Shown here piece after piece: positions 1 to 9,056 of a stretch of 64,000 bases of DNA. The stretch comes from Paucibacter sp. TC2R-5. Its GTDB lineage: Bacteria; Pseudomonadota; Gammaproteobacteria; Burkholderiales; Burkholderiaceae_C. The first letter of the stretch is position 1. The number at the start of each line of letters is the position of its first letter. The stretch is taken from positions 248,001 through 312,000 of the forward strand of contig NZ_JAJIRQ010000003.1 of NCBI RefSeq assembly GCF_025717605.1, written 5' to 3'. The notes under the pieces are model-generated. The model was not told where the DNA came from, made no database searches, and saw only the letters and a program-made list of their open reading frames with translations. The translations under genes were made by a program, and so were the position numbers.

Positions 1-2
1 AT

Positions 3-887
3 GACTGGCCGGCAATGCTGGGCTTCTTGGCCGCCCGCGCCATCCCCGGCATGGAGACAGTGCAAGCCGATACCTATACGCGCAGCATCAGCCTCAATGG
101 CGTGCAGGGCAGCGTCGCCATCAGCCATGCCGCGCAAAGCAAGGCATTGCGTGTAGTGGTGCGCTTCCCCAATCTGGCCGCCCTGCCCGCCATCATTGCG
201 CGCCTGCGCCGCATGTTCGATCTGGCGGCCGATCCGGCCGTGATACAGGCGCAGCTATCGGCCGCCTGCCCCTTGATGGCGGCACTGACCGCGGCAAGAC
301 CGGGTCTGCGGGTGCCGGGAAACTGGGACGGTTTCGAGCTGGCCATGCGTGCGGTGCTGGGCCAGCAAATCACCGTCGGCGCGGCGATCAAACTGGCCGG
401 CAATATGGTTCGGCAATACGGCGAGCCCTTGCTGGACATCACAGCCAATCAGCTCGGCTTGAGCTACACCTTCCCAAGCCCGGAGCGGATCGCAGCAGCC
501 GACTTGAGCACGCTGGGCATGCCCAGAACCAGAGCGGCGACCCTGTCAGGCGTGGCCAGCGCCCTGCTCACCACGCCCCAACTGCTTGATGCCGGCGCCA
601 GCCTTGACGAGAGCTTGGCCAAGCTGCTGGCGCTAGCCGGCATCGGCGACTGGACGGCGCAATACATTGCGATCCGCCAGCAGCGCGAGCCGGATGCATT
701 CCCGGCGGGTGATGTCGGCCTGATGCAAGCGATAGCGCGCCTGGAGGGCAGCCGGCCCAGCGCTAAACAGCTGAGCGAGCGGGCATTGGCCTGGCGGCCT
801 TGGCGCGCCTATGCGGCGCAGCATCTGTGGCAGTCATTGACGAGCGAAGCAGCGGTCGAGACCCCACTGGGGATGGACGCCGCTTGA
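3..887 (+). CDS. alkA: DNA-3-methyladenine glycosylase 2 (AlkA), 5'-truncated by window edge
   Basis: The protein is a monofunctional base-excision glycosylase that removes alkylated bases such as 3-methyladenine. The reading frame is open to the window start and already reads DWPAMLGFLAARAIPG there, which matches the beginning of the AlkA N-terminal domain, so the methionine at 15 is internal and the true start lies upstream. Counting from that methionine, RAVLGQQIT (112-120), the helix-hairpin-helix LLALAGIGDWTAQ (204-216) and the catalytic aspartate D233 in FPAGDVGLM are visible, as expected for the HhH-GPD fold. E. coli AlkA would need only about a dozen more residues, but many Burkholderiales carry Ada-AlkA fusions. 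The window cannot tell which form this is. It converges on the YihY gene with a 26-bp gap and no obvious terminator. Confidence 0.9.
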   Translation, partial: DWPAMLGFLAARAIPGMETVQADTYTRSISLNGVQGSVAISHAAQSKALRVVVRFPNLAALPAIIARLRRMFDLAADPAVIQAQLSAACPLMAALTAARPGLRVPGNWDGFELAMRAVLGQQITVGAAIKLAGNMVRQYGEPLLDITANQLGLSYTFPSPERIAAADLSTLGMPRTRAATLSGVASALLTTPQLLDAGASLDESLAKLLALAGIGDWTAQYIAIRQQREPDAFPAGDVGLMQAIARLEGSRPSAKQLSERALAWRPWRAYAAQHLWQSLTSEAAVETPLGMDAA

Positions 888-913
888 TCAACAGCCCCGA
901 TCAAGGGCAGGTA

Positions 914-1807
914 TCAAGGCGGCTCCACGCTGCCATCAGGCGTCAACACATGGCCTCGGCGCGAGCCAAACCGGTGGGCGTAGACCCAGGTAAATTCGGC
1001 GCCGAACAGAAAAATCTGCGCCGAATAATAGACATACAAGAGTACGACGATCAGCGAAGCGGCCGCACCAAACGCTGTGGATACGCCGCTGTGGCCGATA
1101 TAGCTGCCGATCAGGCTTTTGCCCGCGGCAAACAGCAGTGAGGTCACCAAAGCACCGACCCAGACATCGGCCCACTGCACCTGGGCGCGCGGCATGGACT
1201 TGTAAATCAGCGCAAAAATCAGCGTCGAAGCGCCCAGGCCCAGGGTCAACTCGCTGACCCGCGCCAAGGTCAACCAACCGACCGAACTCGGGTCCCACCA
1301 GCGGCTCAAAGCGGCCAGGCCGGCGCTGAAGGCGAGCGACACAATCAGCAAAAAGCCTATGCCCAAAATCATGCCGAAGGACAGCAGCCGCGCGCGCAGC
1401 AGGGCCCACAGGCCCGATACCTTTTCTTTCTGCGGCGCCCGCCAGATACGGTTGAGGGCGTCTTGCAGCTCGGTGAACACCGAGGTGGCACCGATGAACA
1501 AGAACAACAGGCCAAAGCCGGCCGTCATCAAACTCTCACTCGGGCGGCCCGCGCTTTCGATCAAATCCTGCACGGCGATCGCGCCGGGGGACCCGAGCAA
1601 GGCCTGCAACTGGTCGTAGATTTCACCGCGTGCGGCTTCTTCACCAAACACCAGGCCGGCCAGCGAAATCACGATCAGCAGCAGCGGAGCGATCGAGAAG
1701 ATCGTGTAAAACGCCAAGGCCGCGCCCATGCTCTGCGCATAGTCACGCACCCAATTCAGCGCCGCCGCGCGCAGCAAGCCGCCAATTTGCCTCAATTTAT
1801 GCCGCAT
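914..1807 (-). CDS. YihY/BrkB family inner-membrane protein
   Basis: This is a 297-residue polytopic membrane protein of the YihY/virulence factor BrkB family (UPF0761), whose biochemical function is not settled. The N-terminal signature WVRDYAQSMGAALAFYTIFS followed by APLLLIVISLAG is typical, and about six hydrophobic segments are visible, ending near residue 275 with the family-typical LFGAEFTWVYA. The length is normal for the family. It follows the AI-2E-type permease gene on the same strand with a 28-bp gap, so the two may be co-transcribed. Older annotations call such proteins ribonuclease BN, which is considered a misassignment. Confidence 0.9.
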   Translation of the reverse strand: MRHKLRQIGGLLRAAALNWVRDYAQSMGAALAFYTIFSIAPLLLIVISLAGLVFGEEAARGEIYDQLQALLGSPGAIAVQDLIESAGRPSESLMTAGFGLLFLFIGATSVFTELQDALNRIWRAPQKEKVSGLWALLRARLLSFGMILGIGFLLIVSLAFSAGLAALSRWWDPSSVGWLTLARVSELTLGLGASTLIFALIYKSMPRAQVQWADVWVGALVTSLLFAAGKSLIGSYIGHSGVSTAFGAAASLIVVLLYVYYSAQIFLFGAEFTWVYAHRFGSRRGHVLTPDGSVEPP

Positions 1808-1835
1808 GCGCTGACTCTCGCCCAGTTCTTGACAC

Positions 1836-2894
1836 TTAAAGCCTACCGTTCTGAGACAGCAAGACCGCCACCGGGCGGGTGCTGCTGAACTCGGAGCAGA
1901 TGATGGCGATCACGGCGGTGATGGGCACGGCCAAAAACGCGCCAGCAACACCCCACAGCTCAGACCAAACGGCCAGGCTGATCAGAATCGCCAGCGGGCT
2001 CAGATTGAGCGAGTTACCCATCATGTAGGGGTCCAGAAAATTGCCAATTACAAACTGCACCAAGCTCAAGCCCAGCATCATCGGCACGATGATGCTGGGG
2101 TCCTGAAACTGCGCAATGCCCATGGCCAGCGGCAGCAAGACCCCGAGGAAGGAGCCGATATAAGGGATGAAGTTGAGCAGGCCGATCAGCAAAGCCCAAA
2201 AGGGCGCGAACTCCAAGCCGTATTGCGCCATGATGGCCCAGCTCAAGCCGGCCAGCAGCACGCTCAAAATCGCCTTGAGTGACAGGTAAGCACCAATGCG
2301 CCCATTGATGCGCTGGCCAATCTGGCGCGCACGCTCGGCCCCGCCCTGGCTGTTCATGATGGCATCCACCTTAGCCGGGAAGGAGCGCATCTCCACCAAT
2401 AAAAACGTCGCGTAAAGCATCACCACCACGATGGCCCACAGCAGGGACGAGACCGAGACCACCATCGAGCCCAGCAAGCTCTGAAAATTGATCTGCGCAA
2501 AAAAATCTTGCCGCAGCGTGGTCCAGGTCGGCTCGTTTTCAATGCCCATCAACACGGCCAGTTTTTGAATACCGACCAAAAGTGCCTGCTGATAGGCCGG
2601 CGCCCGCAGCAATATCTGCTCGAAATTGGCGGCGACCAAATAGAAAATGAAGGACAGCGCCAGGCCAATACAGGCCAAAGCCAGCACATAGCTGAGCCGC
2701 AGCGGCAAGAGATGGCCGCGCCAGGACAGGCGCCGCAAGGAATGCGTCAGACCGACAAACACATAGACAACAGCTGCCCCGGCCACCACCGGAATCAAGG
2801 TCTTCTTGCCAATCACCAGCAACCAGCCGCCTATCAGCAAGAGGATGCTGCTGTAGACGACATTGCGAAGTCGGTTGAGAGGCTCGTTGACCAT
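1836..2894 (-). CDS. AI-2E family transporter (PerM/TqsA-like permease)
   Basis: This is a 352-residue integral membrane protein with the layout of the AI-2E exporter superfamily (PF01594): two N-terminal helices, a soluble stretch around residues 90-150, then a cluster of C-terminal helices containing LIGLLNFIPYIGSFLGVLLP (about 238-257), the family's most conserved element. Members export autoinducer-2 (TqsA), exchange Na+/H+ or Li+/H+, or are uncharacterised (PerM). The substrate here cannot be inferred. It lies just upstream of the YihY gene on the same strand. The 205-bp region between this start and the next plus-strand gene must hold both promoters, but no clear sites were recognised there. 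Confidence 0.87.
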   Translation of the reverse strand: MVNEPLNRLRNVVYSSILLLIGGWLLVIGKKTLIPVVAGAAVVYVFVGLTHSLRRLSWRGHLLPLRLSYVLALACIGLALSFIFYLVAANFEQILLRAPAYQQALLVGIQKLAVLMGIENEPTWTTLRQDFFAQINFQSLLGSMVVSVSSLLWAIVVVMLYATFLLVEMRSFPAKVDAIMNSQGGAERARQIGQRINGRIGAYLSLKAILSVLLAGLSWAIMAQYGLEFAPFWALLIGLLNFIPYIGSFLGVLLPLAMGIAQFQDPSIIVPMMLGLSLVQFVIGNFLDPYMMGNSLNLSPLAILISLAVWSELWGVAGAFLAVPITAVIAIICSEFSSTRPVAVLLSQNGRL

Positions 2895-3099
2895 GTTTAC
2901 TGCCTTGTTGAGAAAGGGACTGCGCCCAAATAAGCCGCCACCTGCACGTCATGCACAGTTCAGCGGCTTGCTGGCCTGGAGGATTCTGGCGGAGTTTACG
3001 ATGCACCCAGGCCCGGAACTGGCGTGGCGCAAATGGGCCCCGCGGGCGCTATAGTCGGCCGCGCGCAGCAAAAGCCTGCGCAAACACAAAACTCAGCCC

Positions 3100-3732
3100 A
3101 TGATTGAAGCGACCAAACTGATCAAGCCCCAAGCCGACCCGGCACCGAAGTGGTTTCATATTGCCGTCGCGGCCAGCATGGTCTTGAGCACGGCCAGCGC
3201 GGTCTACAGCTCGATGCGCACCAGCGCCGCGATGCAGGCCTTGGTGAAAGAGAACTCGCGCCTCGTGCTGGCCAGCTCGACCCCGCTGCTGCAATTCATG
3301 AGCAGCAATTTCGACGGCGGCCAGCCTGCGCTGAGCTTCTCGGTCACCAATGACGGCAATGGCCCGGCTCGCATCGTCTGGTTCGAGATGAAGTCCGAAG
3401 GCAAATTGGTCAAGAGCCTGCGCGCACAGGTTCGCGAATCCAGCCCTGAAACTGCCAAGTTATCGGTCGAAATCATGACCTCGACGATTGCGCCACGCTT
3501 GATTTCACCCGGCAGCACCATCAAGCTTTTTTCATGGTCCCAGCCGGCCGCCAAAGACGCAGAAGCCCTGCAGCTATGGCGTCAATTTGACCGCCAAGGC
3601 CGCGGCAAGATCACCGTCGAAGCCTGCTACTGCTCGGTGCTGGACGCCTGCTGGATCTCCGATCTGGAAGGCAGCATCCCCAAGCCCGTGGCCAGTTGCG
3701 AACCCGAAGGTCGCACGACGCTGAACGGCTGA
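3100..3732 (+). CDS. Unknown single-pass membrane-anchored protein
   Basis: I do not recognise this 210-residue protein. It has a short cytoplasmic N-terminus, one hydrophobic segment (about residues 18-40), a coiled-coil-like stretch (MRTSAAMQALVKENSRL), then a beta-rich domain (LSFSVTNDGNGPARIVWFEM) and a cysteine cluster near the end, CYCSVLDACW, plus a later Cys. The layout suggests a type II anchored periplasmic beta-sandwich protein with possible disulfides. Its last 106 bp overlap the 3' end of the convergent hydrolase gene. The Cys-rich motif sits in the overlap, which argues that this frame is the selected one there. Start chosen at the ATG preceding the membrane segment. No operon partner. 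Confidence 0.65.
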   Translation: MIEATKLIKPQADPAPKWFHIAVAASMVLSTASAVYSSMRTSAAMQALVKENSRLVLASSTPLLQFMSSNFDGGQPALSFSVTNDGNGPARIVWFEMKSEGKLVKSLRAQVRESSPETAKLSVEIMTSTIAPRLISPGSTIKLFSWSQPAAKDAEALQLWRQFDRQGRGKITVEACYCSVLDACWISDLEGSIPKPVASCEPEGRTTLNG

Positions 3733-4811
3733 AATGCAGCAGCGGCCATTTGGGTCTGATTGACGATCGCCTTGTGGCGCTCACTCCACTGCTGCAGCGG
3801 CTCGCTCTGCCCGTCGAAGACCTGGCTCAAGAAGGCCAGCGCGACCTCCTTGGTCGCCGTCTTCACGAGCGGATTGAGCGCCACCCCGCCGGTGCCGGCA
3901 CGGTCGGTGAACATGCTGTGTGAGCCGCCCTCGAACACCACCAGCGACTTGGCCGCACTGCCGGTCGCGTTGAACACGGCAATGCGGTCCCGCGCATCCG
4001 AGTGATAGCCGGGAATCACGATCACGTCTTCGGTGGACGTGATGTGTAGCGTCGGGATGGTGATGGGTTTGAGAATTTCGGCGGTGCGTTCGGTCTCGCC
4101 ATAAAACGGCGGTGCCGAGATGATGATGGCGGCCTTGAAGCGCGGGTCGCGCAGCTGGTCCATCACCACGCCCTGCCGCTGCACCTGCGCGCCAGACAAC
4201 AACATCACCGTGTTGGCGCCGTAGGAATGGCCGGCCGCAATCACCCGCTCGGCATCAATCTGCGCGCCATGGGGCCCTTTCAGCAACTGGTCCAGCGCAA
4301 AGCGCATATCGGCAACCCGGCTCAGCGCCTCCGTCTCTTTGGCCGCATCCTGCAAACGCCCCACCAGCCCAAAGGGGTTGCCTAACCATAACGCCCGGTC
4401 GCTACCCACATGCTGCACATGCAGCGTTGCATACCCTTGAGCCGCCCAATAGGCCCCCAGATAGCTGTAACCGCGACGCGAGCCTCCTATGCCATGCGAA
4501 AACACGATCAGTGGCACGCCGGCTGCATGTCGGTTCGTTTGCTTGGTCTGTGCAGTCTGCGCCGGCCAGTACAAGCGCGCTGGCACCGCACGCTGGCGGG
4601 CGCCGTCTTGCCAGTCCAAGTCCTCGGTGCTGTAGCCAGGCGCCACATCGGCAGCGGGCGGCGCATCCAGCAGCGGCAAGGGATCGCCACTCAAGGCCCC
4701 GGCCTCGGGCGTGCGGCAAGCACTCAGGCTCATTGCCAGACCCAAGCTGAGACCCAAGACCTGGGCGCCACGCAAGCAGTTCGACAGCAAGGTCTTTTTC
4801 ATCTTGTTCAT
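3627..4811 (-). CDS. Lipoprotein alpha/beta hydrolase (PAF-acetylhydrolase/dienelactone-hydrolase-like)
   Basis: This is a 394-residue predicted lipoprotein hydrolase. The chosen start gives a signal peptide ending in the lipobox LSAC (Cys32); a longer frame upstream would run into the RND gene. The fold motifs are clear: an oxyanion-hole segment LIVFSHGIGGSRRGYSYLG, the nucleophile elbow GHSYGANT (Ser196), and a C-terminal HS in EGGSHSMFTD that probably supplies the catalytic His. The substrate is unknown. It starts 22 bp after the RND permease stop, on the same strand, so it may be the last gene of the efflux operon. About 35 C-terminal residues overlap the convergent unknown gene and look like read-through beyond the hydrolase domain. 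Confidence 0.8.
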   Translation of the reverse strand: MNKMKKTLLSNCLRGAQVLGLSLGLAMSLSACRTPEAGALSGDPLPLLDAPPAADVAPGYSTEDLDWQDGARQRAVPARLYWPAQTAQTKQTNRHAAGVPLIVFSHGIGGSRRGYSYLGAYWAAQGYATLHVQHVGSDRALWLGNPFGLVGRLQDAAKETEALSRVADMRFALDQLLKGPHGAQIDAERVIAAGHSYGANTVMLLSGAQVQRQGVVMDQLRDPRFKAAIIISAPPFYGETERTAEILKPITIPTLHITSTEDVIVIPGYHSDARDRIAVFNATGSAAKSLVVFEGGSHSMFTDRAGTGGVALNPLVKTATKEVALAFLSQVFDGQSEPLQQWSERHKAIVNQTQMAAAAFQPFSVVRPSGSQLATGLGMLPSRSEIQQASSTEQ

Positions 4812-4833
4812 GATGGTTGCGAAGGGCCGAATT

Positions 4834-7800
4834 TCAAGACTCGAGGACTTCGGCCGGCGTCGGCACCGGCCGTCTGAACAAGCGCGCCACACGCTGAATG
4901 CCGTCATCCACATAGCTGAACACGACCGGGATCACCAGCAAGCTCAAAAAGGTCGAGGTGATCAAGCCGCCAATCACGACGATGGCCATCGGCGCACGAA
5001 AGCTCGGATCCACCCCCCAGCCCAAGGCGATCGGCAACATGCCCGCGCCCATCGCAATCGTCGTCATCACGATAGGCCGAGCCCGCTTGTGGCAGGCATC
5101 GAGAATGGCATCGAAGCGCGGCAAGCCATGATCGCGGCGCGCGATCACCACATAGTCGACCAGCAAAATCGAGTTCTTGGTGGCAATCCCCATCAGCATG
5201 ATCAGGCCAATCATCGAGGGCATGGACAGCGCGGTGCCGGTGATAAAGAGCGCCAAAAACGCCCCCGGAATCGACAAGACCAGCGCGGCCAGAATCGTCA
5301 CCGGCTGGATGAAGTCCTTGAACAAGAGCACCAGCACGATGTAGATGCACAGCACGCCGGTCAGCATGGCCAGGCCAAAGCTGGCGAACAACTCGCCCAT
5401 CGCCTCGGCGTCACCGACCGTGGTCTGGATGATGCCGGGCGGCAGATTCTTCAAGCTAGGAAGGCCCAAGGCGGTCTTCTCGACCAGACCCAGCGGCTGG
5501 CCATTCAACTCAATCTCGAAGTTGATATTGCGCAGCCGGTCATAACGGTCAATTTGCGCAGGCCCGCTGGCAATCTCGAGCGTGGCGACGTTTGACAGCG
5601 CCGTAGGTCCACGGCTACCCGGTACCGGCAAACTGCCCAATAGCGCCAGATCGGCGCGCGCATCGGCGCGCAGCTTGACGACGATGGGCACCTGGCGCTG
5701 GGCCAGATTGAGTTTGGCCAGGCCTTGGTCATAGTCACCAGCGGTGGCAATGCGCAAGGTATCGGCGATCGCCGCAGCGCTGACGCCCAGATCGGCGGCG
5801 CGCGCAAAGTCCGGCCGCACGATCAATTCGGGCCGCACTAGGCTGGAAGTCGAGGTGACCGCACCGATGCCGGGGATGCTGCGCAACTCGCGTTCAACCA
5901 ATTGCGCATGTTCGCCCAGCGCATGACCATCTTCCCCCGCCAGCACGAGAACGTATTTCTCACTGCTGCCGCCAAAGCCGACCTTGACGCGTGCGCCGGG
6001 CAAAACATCCAAGGCCTCACGCAACTGCTTCTCCAGGTCTTGCTTGCTCAAGCCCTTGCGCTCACCGCGCGGCGTCATATTCAGCGTCAGCGTTGCTTTG
6101 CGCACCTCCGCCGCACCACTGACCGCAAAGGGGTCGCCGCCCGCGTTGCCGCCGCCTATGGCCGTATAGATCAGCTTGACATGAGGGTTCGCCGCCACAA
6201 TCAGACGGGCCTGTTCGGCCAAGGCCTCGGTCTGCTTGAAGGTACTGCCCGGCGGCAGCGTCAATGTCACTTGGGTCTGATTCAAATCATCCGGCGGGAT
6301 GAAACCGGTCGGCAGCAAGGGCACCAAGGCGAGCGAGCCGACGGTGAACACCAAGGCCCCAGCCAAGGTCAGCAGCCTGTGCTGCAAACACCATTTGGCC
6401 CAGCCGGTATAGACCGTCAACCAGCGCGGCTCGGTGTGATCCTTTTTCGGGGGCTTGAGAATGTAGGCCGCCATCATCGGCGTCAACATGCGCGCCACCA
6501 CCAGCGAGACAAACACCGCGATCGCCGCCGTCCAGCCGAACTGCACAAAGAACTTGCCCGGAACGCCGCCCATGAAGGCGGTCGGCAAGAACACCGCAAT
6601 CAAGGTGAAGGTGGTGGCGATGACGGCCATACCGATCTCGTCGGCCGCCTCCATCGCCGCTTGATACGGGGTCTTGCCCATGGCCAGATGGCGCATGATG
6701 TTTTCGATCTCGACGATGGCGTCGTCGACCAGGATGCCGACCACCAGCGACAAAGACAGCAGCGTCACCGTGTTAACCGTGAAACCGAGCAGATACATCA
6801 GGCCAAAAGCCGGGATCACCGACAGCGGCAAGGCGGTGGCCGCAACCAGCGTGGCGCGCCAATCGCGCAGAAAGAACCACACCACGATGATGGCCAAGAG
6901 CGCACCCTCGTATAGCAGCACCATCGAGCCGTCGTAGTTCTCCTGTACCGGGTCGACAAAGTTATAGGCCTCGGCAAACTCGATTTCGGGGTGGGCCGCG
7001 CGCAGCGCTGCAATCGCGGCCTTGACGCCAGCGGCCACTTCCACCTCACCGGCACCGCGCGTGCGGGTGATCTCGAAGCCGACCACCGGCTTGCCATTCA
7101 ACTGTGCGCTCGAGCGCCTCTCGGCCACCGTGTCGCTGACCAGCGCCACCTGGTCCAGGCGGATGCGGCGGCCATCCGACAAAGCGATGTCCATCGCAGC
7201 CAATTCCTGCGCCGTCTGCACCGTCGCCAACGTGCGCACCGATTGCTCGGCCCCGCCAATATCGGCACGGCCGCCCGAGGCCTCTTGCTGGATCTGGCGC
7301 AGTTGGCGCGACACATCGGCGGCGCTCGCATTGAGCGCCAGCAATTTGGCCGGATCCAACTCGACCCGTACCTCGCGGCTGGCGCCGCCCACCCGAGACA
7401 CCGCGCCGACACCGCGCACCGCGAGGATGCTTTTGGCTACTTGGTTATCTACAAACCAAGACAAGGCTTCCTCGTCCATCCTCGCAGACGCCACCGTATA
7501 GGTCAGGATGGGCATGCCCGACAGCTCCATCTTGGAAATCACCGGGTCGCGCATATCGGCCGGCAGGTCGGAGCGCACGCGCGAGACCGCGTCGCGCACA
7601 TCATCGACCGCCTGCTGCGTGCCCTTTTCCAGCCGGAATTCCACCGTCACGATGGCCACGCCGTCCTGCACCGTGGTGTAAATATGTTTGACGTCTTGCA
7701 GCGTGGCGAATTGGTTCTCCAGCTTGCGCGCGACCTGCGACTCCAGCTGTGCCGGCGAGGCGCCGGGCAAGGCTGCCGTCACGGTCACCGTGGGCAGGTC

Positions 7801-7923
7801 GATGTCCGGGAAGTTCTGGATCTTCATCGCCCTGAAACCCAGCAAACCGCCGAGCGTGAGCATGATGAACAACAGAATCGCCGGAATCGGGTTGCGGATC
7901 GAAGCGGAGGAAACGTTCAGCAT
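4834..7923 (-). CDS. RND efflux transporter permease subunit
   Basis: This is a full-length (1029 residues) proton-driven RND pump of the HAE1/AcrB-MdtB superfamily, the inner-membrane engine of a tripartite exporter. It starts MLNVSSASIRNPIPAILLF (TM1) and has two large periplasmic loops. The TM4 proton-relay pair is in GILVDDAIVEIENI, and the conserved lysine of TM10 is in GIATKNSILLVDYV. The substrate is likely a drug or other hydrophobic compound, but it cannot be read from sequence. It lies 12 bp downstream of the membrane-fusion gene, within the order TetR, NodT, HlyD, RND, all on the minus strand, and is probably controlled by the TetR repressor at the head of the operon. Confidence 0.95.
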   Translation of the reverse strand: MLNVSSASIRNPIPAILLFIMLTLGGLLGFRAMKIQNFPDIDLPTVTVTAALPGASPAQLESQVARKLENQFATLQDVKHIYTTVQDGVAIVTVEFRLEKGTQQAVDDVRDAVSRVRSDLPADMRDPVISKMELSGMPILTYTVASARMDEEALSWFVDNQVAKSILAVRGVGAVSRVGGASREVRVELDPAKLLALNASAADVSRQLRQIQQEASGGRADIGGAEQSVRTLATVQTAQELAAMDIALSDGRRIRLDQVALVSDTVAERRSSAQLNGKPVVGFEITRTRGAGEVEVAAGVKAAIAALRAAHPEIEFAEAYNFVDPVQENYDGSMVLLYEGALLAIIVVWFFLRDWRATLVAATALPLSVIPAFGLMYLLGFTVNTVTLLSLSLVVGILVDDAIVEIENIMRHLAMGKTPYQAAMEAADEIGMAVIATTFTLIAVFLPTAFMGGVPGKFFVQFGWTAAIAVFVSLVVARMLTPMMAAYILKPPKKDHTEPRWLTVYTGWAKWCLQHRLLTLAGALVFTVGSLALVPLLPTGFIPPDDLNQTQVTLTLPPGSTFKQTEALAEQARLIVAANPHVKLIYTAIGGGNAGGDPFAVSGAAEVRKATLTLNMTPRGERKGLSKQDLEKQLREALDVLPGARVKVGFGGSSEKYVLVLAGEDGHALGEHAQLVERELRSIPGIGAVTSTSSLVRPELIVRPDFARAADLGVSAAAIADTLRIATAGDYDQGLAKLNLAQRQVPIVVKLRADARADLALLGSLPVPGSRGPTALSNVATLEIASGPAQIDRYDRLRNINFEIELNGQPLGLVEKTALGLPSLKNLPPGIIQTTVGDAEAMGELFASFGLAMLTGVLCIYIVLVLLFKDFIQPVTILAALVLSIPGAFLALFITGTALSMPSMIGLIMLMGIATKNSILLVDYVVIARRDHGLPRFDAILDACHKRARPIVMTTIAMGAGMLPIALGWGVDPSFRAPMAIVVIGGLITSTFLSLLVIPVVFSYVDDGIQRVARLFRRPVPTPAEVLES

Positions 7924-7935
7924 CGCGGGCTCCGC

Positions 7936-9042
7936 TTAATTGACGGGTTTGGCGGCTTTGGCCGCATCGACCACCCGCACCAGGTCGCCATCGCTCAAGA
8001 AGCCAACCCCGCTGGCGACAACACGCGCACCGGCGTCCAGGCCGCCGGTCAACTCGATGCGATCGCCGACGCGGCGGCCGACCGTGACCTTGCGTTGCTG
8101 CACGCGCCCATCGGCCGCCACCTGAAACACATAGGCAAAGCCGTCGCGCAGCTGCAGTGCGGTTTGCGGCAAGCTCAGTGCATTGTTGTGACCCAGCTTG
8201 AACTCGCCCCGCGCAAAGCTACCTGCCCTGACAGCCGCGCCGGCCGGCAAATCAACATAGGCCAGGCCCATGCGGGTTTGTGCATCCACCGTGGGCGAGG
8301 TGATGCGCAAGCGGCCCGTGATCGCTTGATTGTCCAAGCCCGTCACGGACACCGACATGCCGGGCTTGAGCTGCAGCAGCTCGGTGGCGGGCACTTCGGC
8401 GCGCCACTCCAGCCGGTTCTTGCGAATCATGCGGAACAGCTCCTGACCCGGCTGCACGACAGCGCCAAGGGCCGCAGCGCGCGCTGAGATCACACCATCA
8501 TCGGCTGCCGTGATGCGGGTTTGCGCCAGCCGCAGCTCATCGCTCTTGAGGCGGGCCACGGCGGCTTCATGGCGGGCGGCGGCGGTCAACTCGAGGGTCA
8601 GGTATTGCTGCAATTGCTGGCCACTCAAGGCATCGCTGCCGCTGCTTTTGAGCTCGCGCGCCCGGTCGGCGTCAAGCTTGGCTGCACTCAGCTGGGCGCG
8701 CGCTTCGCTGGCGGCGGCCCTTGATTGCGCCAACTCGGCCTGCACGGTGTCGACCGACAGCTGCGCCAAGAGTTGGCCGCGCTTGACTACATCACCGACA
8801 TTGACCGCGACCTCGGCCAAACGCAAGCCGCCGAGCTCGCTGCCGATCAGCACCTCTTGCCAGGCGGCGACGCTACCATTGGCGCTCAAGGTTTGCGCCC
8901 AGTTGCTTATCTCGGCGCTGATCAAATTGACCGTCAGCGCTGGGCGGGCCTTGGCTGCGGGCGCCGGGTCGGCGGCCAGCACGGTGCCTTGCAGCGCCAC
9001 AGCGGCCAACAAAGACAGCCCGCAAATTTGGAATTTATTCAT
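7936..9042 (-). CDS. HlyD/AcrA-type periplasmic adaptor (membrane fusion protein) of the RND efflux system
   Basis: This is a 368-residue adaptor linking the RND pump to the outer-membrane channel. The start at 9042 gives an ordinary signal peptide (MNKFQICGLSLLAAVALQG, cleavage near AADP). Two further in-frame ATGs (9054, 9057) overlap the upstream stop and are alternatives. Domains in order: a lipoyl half-motif (EVLIGSELGGLRLAEVAVNVGD), an alpha-helical hairpin rich in Ala/Gln (about 120-180), the second lipoyl half, a beta-barrel (GMSVSVTGLDNQAITGRLRI) and a membrane-proximal domain. There is no lipobox, so it should be a soluble or loosely attached periplasmic protein. It sits between the NodT-type channel and RND genes. 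Confidence 0.92.
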   Translation of the reverse strand: MNKFQICGLSLLAAVALQGTVLAADPAPAAKARPALTVNLISAEISNWAQTLSANGSVAAWQEVLIGSELGGLRLAEVAVNVGDVVKRGQLLAQLSVDTVQAELAQSRAAASEARAQLSAAKLDADRARELKSSGSDALSGQQLQQYLTLELTAAARHEAAVARLKSDELRLAQTRITAADDGVISARAAALGAVVQPGQELFRMIRKNRLEWRAEVPATELLQLKPGMSVSVTGLDNQAITGRLRITSPTVDAQTRMGLAYVDLPAGAAVRAGSFARGEFKLGHNNALSLPQTALQLRDGFAYVFQVAADGRVQQRKVTVGRRVGDRIELTGGLDAGARVVASGVGFLSDGDLVRVVDAAKAAKPVN

Positions 9043-9056
9043 GTGATTGGCCATCA

